Positions 52,928 through 60,535 of a stretch of 64,000 bases of DNA are shown here, piece after piece. The stretch lies in NCBI GenBank assembly GCA_025350405.1, contig JANXXX010000021.1:49958-113957 (forward strand), read 5' to 3'. This stretch comes from Gallionella sp. Its GTDB lineage: Bacteria; Pseudomonadota; Gammaproteobacteria; Burkholderiales; Gallionellaceae. The translations under genes and the position numbers were made by a program. Every line of letters begins with the position of its first letter. Position 1 is the first letter of the stretch. The notes under the pieces are model-generated. The model worked only from the letters and a program-made list of their open reading frames with translations. It was not told where the DNA came from and did not search any database.

Positions 52928-53728
52928 ATGGCGAATACCTGTCCAACTACTTTTGCGCGGCGCATCGGCAAACTGCTTCGCCGCATCGTGCCCGGCTTGC
53001 TGATCATCACATTGTCCGGCGCCATCGCGCAGGCGCAGAGCGAAGAACTGCCTCAGCGCATCGACGGGGATATCGGACTGGGCAGCTACTACACGCGCAG
53101 CATTATCCGCGGCAAGACCGACCAGGTCGCTGTGCTGCCTTATGGCTATTTCGACTACGGCAGGATGTTCATGCGGATAGACACGCTCGGCATCAAAACG
53201 ATAAAGGTGGGCTACGGTTATCTGGAGATCGCAGGACGAATCCGCCAGGATGGGTTTAACGCCGACGTAACTTCCCTGCAGGGCTTGGCAAACAGGCAGA
53301 CCTCGATTCCACTAGGCCTGGGTACTATGCAAGTAACACCGCTAGGCGCATTTTTCATCAACGCCTTTCACGATTTCAATAAATCCAACGGCAACTTGTT
53401 CGAAGTGATCTATGTCGGCAAACTGGAGACTCCACAGCTGACGTTTTATCCGCTGGCCGGTGGCGAATATCAGTCCGGTGAATTTTTGCGTTATTACTAC
53501 GGCATCTCGGCTCAAGAAGCCGCGATCAGCCAGTACCCCGCCTACCAGCCAAGCGGCGCACTCAATCCGCTCATCGGCCTGATGATCGATGCCAAGTTGA
53601 CCGAGGAATACCACCTCAATTTATACCTGCGCCGCAAATGGCTGGGCAATGCCATACAGTCCAGCCCCATCGTCGAACAAGGAATCATGGATACCGGTTT
53701 TGTCGCGCTGAGCTACCGTTTCAAATAA
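52928..53728 (+). CDS. MipA/OmpV family outer-membrane protein
   Basis: 266 residues. A signal-like segment (IVPGLLIITLSGAIAQA) is followed by DIGLGSYYTRSIIRGKTDQV and ending LSYRFK, a beta-barrel C-terminal Phe/Lys. YYGISAQEAAISQYPAYQPSG is the characteristic MipA/OmpV stretch. Members act as outer-membrane scaffolds or porins. It is convergent with mobA, separated by 10 bases. Confidence 0.9.
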   Translation: MANTCPTTFARRIGKLLRRIVPGLLIITLSGAIAQAQSEELPQRIDGDIGLGSYYTRSIIRGKTDQVAVLPYGYFDYGRMFMRIDTLGIKTIKVGYGYLEIAGRIRQDGFNADVTSLQGLANRQTSIPLGLGTMQVTPLGAFFINAFHDFNKSNGNLFEVIYVGKLETPQLTFYPLAGGEYQSGEFLRYYYGISAQEAAISQYPAYQPSGALNPLIGLMIDAKLTEEYHLNLYLRRKWLGNAIQSSPIVEQGIMDTGFVALSYRFK

Positions 53729-53738
53729 AAAACCGCCA

Positions 53739-54365
53739 CTACGTTTTCACATTCCCGCTCATTGCGAGTGCGACATCCTGCGGCGTATCCAGATCGAAGA
53801 AACTTCTTAGCGCAGGATCGGCCTGCGACAGTTCTGTCTCATCCACATAGCGCACCTGCAACTGCTCGAGGACAGCGCGCAAACTATTTTTTTCGCCCGA
53901 TAAAAAATGTGCGCGTATCGTGTCCAGGCAACTGCGCGCATAAAATGCCGCGAGCGGTTGCGGATGACCCTGCACCACCGGCACGACCGCCTGATAGTGG
54001 GAACGATACTTGGCCAGCAGCTCGACCATCGCCGGCGCCACGAACGGCATATCGCATGCCACCACAAAAGCCCATGGCGTGGTGATGTGACCCAGACCGG
54101 CGCTCAATCCCGCCAATGGTCCGGCAACCGCCAACGGCCCGGCCCCCGGTATTCCTTCATAGGCTTGCTCGTCGCAGACTTGCGGCAAATCGATTTCAGG
54201 ACGCAGTTGACGGACGCTGACGATGGTCCGCGGGAATATTTTCTGCATCGTCGCGATCACGTGCTGCAACAGTGTCTGGTCGCCCAACAACAAGCTCGCC
54301 TTGTCGCTGCCCATGCGCTGCGAGTCACCGCCCGCCAGGATGATCGCTGTGCAGTCCTTTATCAT
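53739..54365 (-). CDS. mobA: Molybdenum cofactor guanylyltransferase MobA
   Basis: 208 residues. IILAGGDSQRMGSDKASLLLG is the nucleotide-binding start, VVACDMPFVAPAMVELL the metal site region, and FFDLDTPQDVALA a MobA end motif. It attaches GMP to molybdopterin, giving the bis-MGD form that FdsA needs. Confidence 0.95.
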   Translation of the reverse strand: MIKDCTAIILAGGDSQRMGSDKASLLLGDQTLLQHVIATMQKIFPRTIVSVRQLRPEIDLPQVCDEQAYEGIPGAGPLAVAGPLAGLSAGLGHITTPWAFVVACDMPFVAPAMVELLAKYRSHYQAVVPVVQGHPQPLAAFYARSCLDTIRAHFLSGEKNSLRAVLEQLQVRYVDETELSQADPALRSFFDLDTPQDVALAMSGNVKT

Positions 54366-54375
54366 GCTAAAACTC

Positions 54376-54472
54376 CTAACCAGCCACAGAGTTCACCCAC
54401 AGATAACGCATAGTTCACAGAGAAAACCAGCGCATTCTCTGTGAACTCTGTGTTCTCTGTGGCATGTGCTTT
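54376..54472. repeat. Palindromic repeat (CACAGAG/CTCTGTG type), mobA-mobB gap
   Basis: TTCACAGAGAA pairs with TTCTCTGTGAA, and CACAGAGTTCAC with GTGAACTCTGTG, in the 115-base gap. This CTCTGTG repeat type is dispersed in many bacteria. It lies between mobB and mobA, which otherwise form one transcription unit. Confidence 0.7.
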
Positions 54473-54480
54473 TTCTAGCA

Positions 54481-54978
54481 TCATCCGGCGGCTGCCCGTT
54501 CCAACATGAATTGAACGATGCCGCTGATATCGTCGAGCGCGAAATGCGGCAACTGCGGATGCGCCTCATCGACATCGGTAACCATCGCAATCAAACCGTC
54601 CGCGACAACACAGCGCGGAACCGTGGAACACTCGCGGCGCAGCACCTCGATCTTCACGCCGGAGGCATGCGAAAAACCCTCCGCCAGCACCAGATCGGCC
54701 TCACCCATAAAACGCTGCGCCAACTGCTCCGGCTCGCGCCGGTCAACCGCATCGGCGACCAGCTGCAACTCGTTGGACGTGACCAGCATGCTCATCACCG
54801 CACCCGCCTGCTTGTAGCGCCAGCTATCCTTGCCGGGCGTATCCAGCACCACCTTGTGATGCGCGTGCTTGATCGTTGCGACGCGCAGCCCACGTCCGCT
54901 CAGCTCGCGCAACAATTTTTCAATCAGCGTGGTCTTGCCGGAACCAGAGTGGCCAACGAAAATAAATACCTTAGGCAT
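54481..54978 (-). CDS. mobB: MobB, MGD-biosynthesis GTPase adapter
   Basis: 165 residues from ATG 54978 (MPKVFIFVGHSGSGKTTLIE); a GTG at 54984 is also in frame. The P-loop GHSGSGKTT and VVLDTPGKDSWRYKQAGA, ADLVLAEGFSHASGVKIEV are MobB motifs. It binds GTP and assists MobA. It starts close to the moaE stop. Confidence 0.93.
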   Translation of the reverse strand: MPKVFIFVGHSGSGKTTLIEKLLRELSGRGLRVATIKHAHHKVVLDTPGKDSWRYKQAGAVMSMLVTSNELQLVADAVDRREPEQLAQRFMGEADLVLAEGFSHASGVKIEVLRRECSTVPRCVVADGLIAMVTDVDEAHPQLPHFALDDISGIVQFMLERAAAG

Positions 54979-54985
54979 GATCACA

Positions 54986-55411
54986 TCAGGGGTGAGGTGT
55001 AACCCATGCCTCGCCCTGCGGCGTGATCTCCTTCTTCCAGATCGGCACGCGCTGCTTCAGTTCATCGATCAGCCAATGGCAGGCTTGCAATGCAGGCGCG
55101 CGGTGTTCGGCACCCGCCGCGATAAACACGATCTGCTCGCCCGCGCGAACCATGCCGACACGGTGCACGATGCGCGCATCCAGCAGCGCGAATTTCGCGA
55201 TTGCCTCGTCGCGCAACTTGTTCATCTCCGCCAGCGCCATGCTGCCGTAGGCATCGAAACTGATCTGCGTCACTTTGCGGCCTTCCGAGAAATCGCGCGC
55301 GCAGCCGATGAAGGTGGCGATGCCGCCCATGCGCTTCGAACTGGCGCGCAGCGCTGCAACTTCCTCGTCCAGGGAAAAATCTTCCTGCTGGAGTCGAACT
55401 GGATCTCTCAT
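54986..55411 (-). CDS. moaE: Molybdopterin synthase catalytic subunit MoaE
   Basis: 141 residues. The start MRDPVRLQQEDFSLDEEVAA leads to GGIATFIGCARDFSEG, YGSMALAEMNKL, and HRVGMVRAGEQIVFIAAGAEHRAPAL, with WKKEI at the end, all MoaE motifs. Its ribosome site is the terminal GAGG of a repeat element that ends exactly at the start codon. It works with MoaD. Confidence 0.95.
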   Translation of the reverse strand: MRDPVRLQQEDFSLDEEVAALRASSKRMGGIATFIGCARDFSEGRKVTQISFDAYGSMALAEMNKLRDEAIAKFALLDARIVHRVGMVRAGEQIVFIAAGAEHRAPALQACHWLIDELKQRVPIWKKEITPQGEAWVTPHP

Positions 55412-55551
55412 GAGGGCCTCAAAAATTCAGAGTTCGCACAAATGCAAGGCGCGGAACAAATTTCGCAGCGCCGCATATGAATTATATGTAAGCAAGAAAT
55501 TTTTTACGCAACGCAGCAGTTGGGATGAAATCTGGATTTTAGGGGCCCTCA
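55412..55551. repeat. MITE-like inverted-repeat element, copy 3 (moaD-moaE gap)
   Basis: The ends GAGGGCCTCAAAAATTCAGA and TCTGGATTTTAGGGGCCCTC are inverted repeats. The core (GCGCCGCATATGAATTATATG, AGCAAGAAATTTTTTACGCAACGCAGCAGTTGGGAT) is nearly the same as copy 2. It occupies the full gap between moaD stop and moaE start and supplies GAGG for moaE on the minus strand. Confidence 0.85.
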
Positions 55552-55553
55552 TT

Positions 55554-55793
55554 TCAGCCGCCCGAAAACTTGGACATGAACACCACCTCGCTGCCTTCTT
55601 GCAGCGGCAGCGACATATCCCGCACATGTTCGCCGTTTACTGCCGCAAAGCAAACGATCTCGAACGCCGCTGGGTATTTCGTTTTCAGTTGCTCGCGTAC
55701 ATCCTGCAAGCGCATCCCAGCCTTGAACGCCACCTGCACTTCGCACGCGCCAACACGCTCCGCGACTGGGCCAAAAAATTGCACTCTTATCAT
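55554..55793 (-). CDS. moaD: Molybdopterin synthase sulfur carrier subunit MoaD
   Basis: 79 residues from ATG 55793 (MIRVQFFGPVAERVG), 37 codons inside the track's ORF. It has the ubiquitin-like fold and ends in SKFSGG; the C-terminal GlyGly is adenylated by MoeB and carries the sulfur. The upstream part of the track ORF falls in a palindromic repeat. Confidence 0.94.
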   Translation of the reverse strand: MIRVQFFGPVAERVGACEVQVAFKAGMRLQDVREQLKTKYPAAFEIVCFAAVNGEHVRDMSLPLQEGSEVVFMSKFSGG

Positions 55794-55809
55794 TTTAATT
55801 TTTCCTGAA

Positions 55810-55900
55810 AACAACGATTGAATCCGCAGATTACGCAGATTTCCCCAGCCATGGTCTTTAATCTTGGGTAATCCGTGTAATCTGCGTAATCTGCGGACAA
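55810..55900. repeat. Palindromic repeat (ATTACGCAGATT type), moaC-moaD gap
   Basis: TCCGCAGATTACGCAGATT pairs with AATCTGCGTAATCTGCGGA across about 50 bases, and an inner TGGGTAATCCGTG extends it. It is a REP-type dispersed palindrome in the 123-base gap between moaC stop and moaD start. Confidence 0.75.
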
Positions 55901-55916
55901 TCACTTTCTTGGGAAT

Positions 55917-56417
55917 CTATTCGCTACTTCCGCGTTTCCAGACCCCGCTCTTGCCGCCGCGCTTTTCTTCGAGCTGGATACACTCGATGCGCATCCCCCG
56001 GTCTATCGCCTTGCACATGTCGTAGATGGTGAGCAGCGCCACGCTGGCGGCGCACAAGGCCTCCATCTCGACCCCGGTCTGCCCGACACAGTTGGCCGTC
56101 GTGACCACCTTGATGCCCACGCAACCGCTGGCATCGGGTTCGGCCACGTCGCTGAAAACCACCTCCACGCCGGTGAGCGCCAGGCTATGGCACATCGGGA
56201 TGATGTCGGCAGTGCGCTTAGCCGCCATCACCGCACCGACATCCGCCACGGTCAGCACATCGCCCTTGGCGATGCTGCCAGTGCGGATGCGCGCCAGTGT
56301 CGCAACTTGCATGCGCAAGACGCCGCTGGCGATTGCGACACGCTTGGTGTCGGGTTTTTCCGAGACATCCACCATGCGCGCCCGGCCTGCGTCGGTGAAA
56401 TGAGTGAGCTTGTTCAT
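55917..56417 (-). CDS. moaC: Cyclic pyranopterin monophosphate synthase MoaC
   Basis: 166 residues. LTHFTDAGRARMVDVSEKPD, VGAVMAAKRTADIIPMCHSL and TGVEMEALCAASVALLTIYD-(M) are MoaC motifs including catalytic Asp/His region. It converts MoaA's product into cyclic pyranopterin. The partner moaA is about 3 kb upstream on the same strand. Confidence 0.96.
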   Translation of the reverse strand: MNKLTHFTDAGRARMVDVSEKPDTKRVAIASGVLRMQVATLARIRTGSIAKGDVLTVADVGAVMAAKRTADIIPMCHSLALTGVEVVFSDVAEPDASGCVGIKVVTTANCVGQTGVEMEALCAASVALLTIYDMCKAIDRGMRIECIQLEEKRGGKSGVWKRGSSE

Positions 56418-56431
56418 GCGTTATCCATCCT

Positions 56432-57187
56432 TCAGGAAATTGAACTGCCACAAGCATTGCACGCAGGATCTTTGCTCAACATACTGCGCGTGATATTCAT
56501 GTCCAGCGCATTGATCGTCAGCAGCTTGCCGCTCAAACCGCGCTCGATGCCGATCAACAGCTTGAGCGTCTCTGCCGCCTGCAAGGTGCCGATGATACCC
56601 GTCAACGGCGCGAATACGCCAGTGGTTGCGCAGCGCAACTCTGCGGCCACGCTGTCCTCGGGGAACAGGCAGTTGTAGCAGGGCGCATCCGTCCGGCGGA
56701 AATCGAATACCGCAACCTGCCCGTCGAACTGGATCGCCGCACCCGACACCAGCGGTTTGCGCTGGATCAGGCAGGCATGATTGACTGCGTAGCGCGTGGC
56801 GAAAGTATCGCTGCAATCCAGCACCACATCGGCCTTGCCGACCAGCTCGCGCAGTTGCGCCGCATCGGCGCGGATGTTCAGCGCGATGCACGCCACTTCG
56901 GGATTGATGTCGTGCAGCGCAACCTGCGCCGATGCAACTTTCGTCTGGTTCACCGTAGAAGTGCGGTGGATGATCTGGCGTTGCAGGTTGCCGAGCTCCA
57001 CCGTGTCGTGGTCGCACAAAATCAGTTGCCCGACCCCGCTGGCGGCCAGATACAGCGCGGCGGGCGAGCCCAGCCCGCCCAGGCCGATAATCAGCACACG
57101 GGCTGCGAGCAAGCGTTGCTGCCCCTCGATGCCGATCTCATTCAACAGGATGTGGCGGCTATAGCGCAGCAGTTGTTGGTCGTTCAT
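56432..57187 (-). CDS. moeB: MoeB-type adenylyltransferase
   Basis: 251 residues of the ThiF/E1 family. RYSRHILLNEIGIEGQQRL, GLGGLGSPAALYLAASGVGQ (ATP site), NLQRQIIH and VLDCSDTFATRYAVN are MoeB motifs. Two CxxC pairs (CYNC and CNAC) bind zinc. It adenylates MoaD, and might also serve ThiS. There is no rhodanese domain. Confidence 0.93.
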   Translation of the reverse strand: MNDQQLLRYSRHILLNEIGIEGQQRLLAARVLIIGLGGLGSPAALYLAASGVGQLILCDHDTVELGNLQRQIIHRTSTVNQTKVASAQVALHDINPEVACIALNIRADAAQLRELVGKADVVLDCSDTFATRYAVNHACLIQRKPLVSGAAIQFDGQVAVFDFRRTDAPCYNCLFPEDSVAAELRCATTGVFAPLTGIIGTLQAAETLKLLIGIERGLSGKLLTINALDMNITRSMLSKDPACNACGSSIS

Positions 57188-57218
57188 GCCATTGTTGGTC
57201 GCACAAGCGGGAGCAAGT

Positions 57219-57527
57219 TTAAGCCCGATGCGCTACAGCGCGCGATACCTTCGGTCGCTTATTTTTTGCAGCATGCCACAAATCGTAAGCAGCCTGTCCG
57301 CGCAACCAACTCTCCGCGCTCGGACCACCTTCCGGTGTTGCCAGCCACGCCTCCAGCCGCAACGCCAGGTCCGCCGAAATACCTGACCGCTGGTTGACCA
57401 CCCGCGACAACTGCACACGCGAGATACCCAGCTGCCGCGCCGCTTCTGCAACCGAGAGCCCGAGCGCAGGCAACACGTCCTCGCGCAACGTCTCCGCCGG
57501 ATGCGGCGGATTAAACATTCGTGCCAT
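57219..57527 (-). CDS. higA: HigA-type antitoxin
   Basis: 102 residues from ATG 57527 (MARMFNPPHPAETLREDVLP), with AAGGAGAC upstream; the track's longer start overlaps higB. LGLSVAEAARQLGISRVQLS then RVVNQRSGISADLALRLEAW is the XRE helix-turn-helix of the HigA/VapI family. It should neutralise the toxin in the preceding gene and repress the promoter. Confidence 0.93.
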   Translation of the reverse strand: MARMFNPPHPAETLREDVLPALGLSVAEAARQLGISRVQLSRVVNQRSGISADLALRLEAWLATPEGGPSAESWLRGQAAYDLWHAAKNKRPKVSRAVAHRA

Positions 57528-57537
57528 TTCTGTCTCC

Positions 57538-57816
57538 TTAATGATAATCCTGATAATCCACAAGAATGGCATCTTCGCCCTCAAAAGCGAACGTCAATCG
57601 CCAATTGCCATTCACCCATACCGACCAATGCCCATCCAGATCGCCCCCGAGTGCATGCCATTTCCAGCCCGGCATATTCATATCGGCGGGCACGCGTGCA
57701 TCGTTCAACTGCCGCAGCTGACGCGCCAACTTGGCCGCGTGTGCAGGCTGGATGCCTGCCTTGCTGCCCTCGGCAAAAAACCTCTGCATGCCTTTGTGCC
57801 GGAAAGTTTTGATCAT
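57538..57816 (-). CDS. higB: HigB/RelE-type toxin
   Basis: 92 residues. MIKTFRHKGMQRFFAEGSKA and LRQLNDARVPADMNMPG, NWRLTFAFEGEDAILVDYQD-YH are HigB/YgjN signatures (RelE fold mRNA interferase). The Arg and Tyr/His near the C-terminus are consistent with activity. It precedes higA by 10 bases, the reversed order usual for this family. Confidence 0.93.
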   Translation of the reverse strand: MIKTFRHKGMQRFFAEGSKAGIQPAHAAKLARQLRQLNDARVPADMNMPGWKWHALGGDLDGHWSVWVNGNWRLTFAFEGEDAILVDYQDYH

Positions 57817-57820
57817 GGCG

Positions 57821-57847
57821 AAAGTGTATCCACATTAGATACACTTT
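57821..57847. promoter_or_regulatory. Probable operator of higBA
   Basis: AAAGTGTATC-CACATTA-GATACACTTT is a perfect 10-bp inverted repeat just upstream of the higB start. TA operons of this class are autorepressed at such palindromes. No T-run follows, so it is not a terminator. Confidence 0.7.
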
Positions 57848-57890
57848 GCAACTTGAAAGTAGCTGTGAATTAATCCGCTGCTTTTAGCAA

Positions 57891-57922
57891 TAAAAAAACG
57901 GGCATCCGAAGATGCCCGTTTG
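57891..57922 (-). terminator. Terminator of the porin gene
   Basis: Minus strand AACGGGCATC-TTCG-GATGCCCGTT followed by TTTTTTA: a 10-bp stem with a UUCG tetraloop and T-run, about 60 bases past the porin stop. A textbook rho-independent terminator. Confidence 0.9.
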
Positions 57923-57978
57923 GTGTTTCAGATGTCAGCTCAGCTTAGGTAGCAAACCCTAAACTTGCACTAAACAAT

Positions 57979-59103
57979 TTAGAACGAGTGCTTCATACCG
58001 AGCGACAGAACAGTAGGAGCTGCTCCCGCTACACCTGCAACGTTCTGAGTCAGCTTGGAGTACAAAGCGTACACAGTGGTGGTCTTGCTCATGGCGTGGT
58101 CATAACCAACAGAGATTTGCGTTGCATCGTTCAATTGATCAACGCCAGTAATAGTTACCGTACCGCGCTTGGTATAAGCCAGTTTCGCTGCGTCGGTGCT
58201 GCTGACGTTAAATTTACCAGCGACGTAGATGTTCGTGGAACTTGAATCACCACCAGCATTGAAAGTGGCTGACAATCTTTCGTAAACCAGATTGACCGCG
58301 AACTGATCCATCGAGTAACTACCGCCCAACTTGAAAGCCGTACCTTTGTCGCTCGGTGCCGCTCCAAACGCCTTTCCAATTGTGTCATTTGCGGCCAAGT
58401 CGCCAGTGCCGTTGCTACCGAACGTAACGGTTTGGTAAGCCAAAGCTGCGTAGATCGGGCCTTGTTCGTATGTACCAGACAGGGACGTTCCACTACCCTT
58501 TGTCAGGGCAGGTCCAGCTCCTTGAGCAGAAGTTTCAGCACCAAACATGGTGGCTGCTATTACAGTCACGCCGCTGAAAGACGGGCTGACGTAAGCGATG
58601 AGGTTTCCCAAGCGTGCATCGTGACCGCCACCCATCATGGTACCAGCAGAAAAGTATGAGGCAGCTCCAGCAGTATTGGTAGAGCTAGATTGATTGCCAC
58701 GGTTATCGGCGATGCCGTCACCAAACAGGTCCAGCTTGCGAGTGGCCATCTTGTATGGCGTGTCATGTTGACCCAAAACCAAAGTACCCATGCTGTCATT
58801 CTTCAAGCCGACAAAGGTATCACGGTCAAACGCGAAGGCATTGCCTTTATCCATATTGACTTTGCCTTCCATTTGATACATGAAGGAATTGCCGCCGCCC
58901 AGGTCTTCGGAACCCTTCAGGCCGAGGCGCGAGGTGTTGCTGTTCAGCTGGTTAACGGAGCTGCTGTTAGTAACAGCACCATCATTGACCATGTCTACGG
59001 ACAGGTTCGCTTGACCGTATAAGGTGGCAGCATTGTCAGCCAATGCCAATGCTGGTGTAGTCAGAGCAGCGGCGATTGCCAGAACGATAATTTTCTTTTG
59101 CAT
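57979..59103 (-). CDS. Gram-negative porin (betaproteobacterial general porin)
   Basis: 374 residues. Signal peptide MQKKIIVLAIAAALTTPALA-LA precedes DNAATLYGQANLSVDMV. NTSRLGLKGSEDLGGGNSFM and AFDRDTFVGLKNDSMGTLVL-G are typical of Burkholderia/Neisseria type porins, and it ends with Phe (GMKHSF) for BAM recognition. It forms a 16-stranded outer-membrane channel. AAGGAG precedes the ATG. A single-gene transcript with its own terminator. Confidence 0.94.
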   Translation of the reverse strand: MQKKIIVLAIAAALTTPALALADNAATLYGQANLSVDMVNDGAVTNSSSVNQLNSNTSRLGLKGSEDLGGGNSFMYQMEGKVNMDKGNAFAFDRDTFVGLKNDSMGTLVLGQHDTPYKMATRKLDLFGDGIADNRGNQSSSTNTAGAASYFSAGTMMGGGHDARLGNLIAYVSPSFSGVTVIAATMFGAETSAQGAGPALTKGSGTSLSGTYEQGPIYAALAYQTVTFGSNGTGDLAANDTIGKAFGAAPSDKGTAFKLGGSYSMDQFAVNLVYERLSATFNAGGDSSSTNIYVAGKFNVSSTDAAKLAYTKRGTVTITGVDQLNDATQISVGYDHAMSKTTTVYALYSKLTQNVAGVAGAAPTVLSLGMKHSF

Positions 59104-59325
59104 GTAAAACTCCTTAAAAGTAAGTTTTTATATTATTCAAGTTACGTCGACAGCCGAAGCCGGCGACCCTTTGAAAATCCCCAAGGTTCAGAGAATTCAA
59201 GGGGGCATTATCCATACCCCCCCAGACGGTGCAAGGGAAACCGCAGATTGTGTGGTTTTTTTGCAACAAGCGAAGTAACGGGGCTGTCATGAATAAATGA
59301 TAGGGCGATGAGATGAAGCTCAACG

Positions 59326-59353
59326 ATGGTGGGCAAGCCTCATCTGCCCACCC
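59326..59353. repeat. GGTGGGCAAGC hairpin repeat
   Basis: GGTGGGCA-AGCCTCATC-TGCCCACC, related to the repeat at 13872-13946. It lies in the 275-base gap between moaA and the porin, 25 bases downstream of the moaA stop. Confidence 0.65.
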
Positions 59354-59378
59354 TTAGTTTTATCCGGCATACCAAAAT

Positions 59379-60428
59379 TCACCCCCCGATATACGACATC
59401 TCTATTTTCTTTTGGCTGGGTGACATCGTGGTCGCGGCTTGGCGCAGTTGCGAGTAGCGGTCGTTGCGTTGTTGCCAGCGGTCTGCGATCAGCGTGGTCA
59501 AGGCCTGCTCGGTAGCGCCCTCGCGCAACGGGGCGCGTAGATCCAGGCCATTGGTGGCGAACAAGCAGGTGTATAGCTTGCCATCGGTGGAGAGCCGGGC
59601 GCGGGTGCAGGTCTGGCAGAACGCCTGGGTGATGGAGGCGATCACACCGATCTCGCCGCTGCCGTCCGCATAGCTCCAGCGCTCGGCCACTTCGCTGCTG
59701 TAATTGGGATCGATCTGGCGAATGGGGAAATGGCTGGCGATCCGTTCCAGTATCTCCTTTGCCGTGACCACGTCGTCCATGCGCCAGCCGTTGGTGCTGC
59801 CGACATCCATGTATTCGATGAAGCGCAGCACGATGCCGCTATTTCTAAAGTGTGTGGCCATCGCGATGATCTCGTGATCGTTCACACCGCGCTTGACCAC
59901 CATGTTGACCTTGATCGGCGCCAGCCCGACACGCTGCGCGGCGGCAATGCCATCCAGCACGGTCTTGACCGGCACATCCGAATCGCTCATGCGACGAAAG
60001 GTCTCATCGCTCAGCCCGTCCAGACTGACAGAGAGCCGCGCCAAGCCCGCGTCTTTAAGCGACTGGGCTTGCCGGGACAGCAGCACGGCATTGGTGGTAA
60101 GCGTGATTTCCACCGGCTGGCCTTCTGCTGTGTGTAGCCTGGCGAGCTTTTCGATGAGTTGTTCGAGGTTGCGGCGCAACAGCGGCTCGCCGCCGGTCAG
60201 GCGTATCTTGTGCACGCCCAGCGCGATGAACGACTTGGTCAGCCGCGCTATCTCCTCGAAGCTGAGCAGCTCGGCGCGCGGCAGGAAAACATGGTTCCTG
60301 TCGAAGACTGCACGCGGCATGCAATAGGTGCAGCGCAGATTGCAACGGTCGGTGACGGAGATGCGCAAGTCGCTCAAGGGGCGTTGCAGGGTGTCGGTGG
60401 TTGGAACGATTTTGGATAAGTCAGTCAT
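59379..60428 (-). CDS. moaA: GTP 3',8-cyclase MoaA
   Basis: 349 residues. [20 protein letters not shown] (radical-SAM CxxxCxxC: CNLRCTYC), [14 protein letters not shown], and the second cluster [20 protein letters not shown] are MoaA signatures. The usual C-terminal GlyGly is present but displaced by one residue (SYIGG). It starts Moco synthesis from GTP and sits apart from moaC-E. Confidence 0.96.
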   Translation of the reverse strand: MTDLSKIVPTTDTLQRPLSDLRISVTDRCNLRCTYCMPRAVFDRNHVFLPRAELLSFEEIARLTKSFIALGVHKIRLTGGEPLLRRNLEQLIEKLARLHTAEGQPVEITLTTNAVLLSRQAQSLKDAGLARLSVSLDGLSDETFRRMSDSDVPVKTVLDGIAAAQRVGLAPIKVNMVVKRGVNDHEIIAMATHFRNSGIVLRFIEYMDVGSTNGWRMDDVVTAKEILERIASHFPIRQIDPNYSSEVAERWSYADGSGEIGVIASITQAFCQTCTRARLSTDGKLYTCLFATNGLDLRAPLREGATEQALTTLIADRWQQRNDRYSQLRQAATTMSPSQKKIEMSYIGG

Positions 60429-60535
60429 GGGCGGCGGGTAATTTCATCCGGTTCATTATTCCATTGCCATTTTAGAACAACGGCAATCATGCAGGGTGCT
60501 TTTTACACACACTGCAATCGGGCAATCGCCTACTC

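Noticed and set aside
55794-55904. N-terminal extension of moaD in the ORF track
   Set aside because: The extra 37 codons fall in a palindromic repeat; the family start MIRVQFFG is at 55793.
59104-60535. Moco riboswitch upstream of moaA
   Set aside because: The gap upstream of moaA (60429-60535) is short and shows no Moco-aptamer pattern that I can support.
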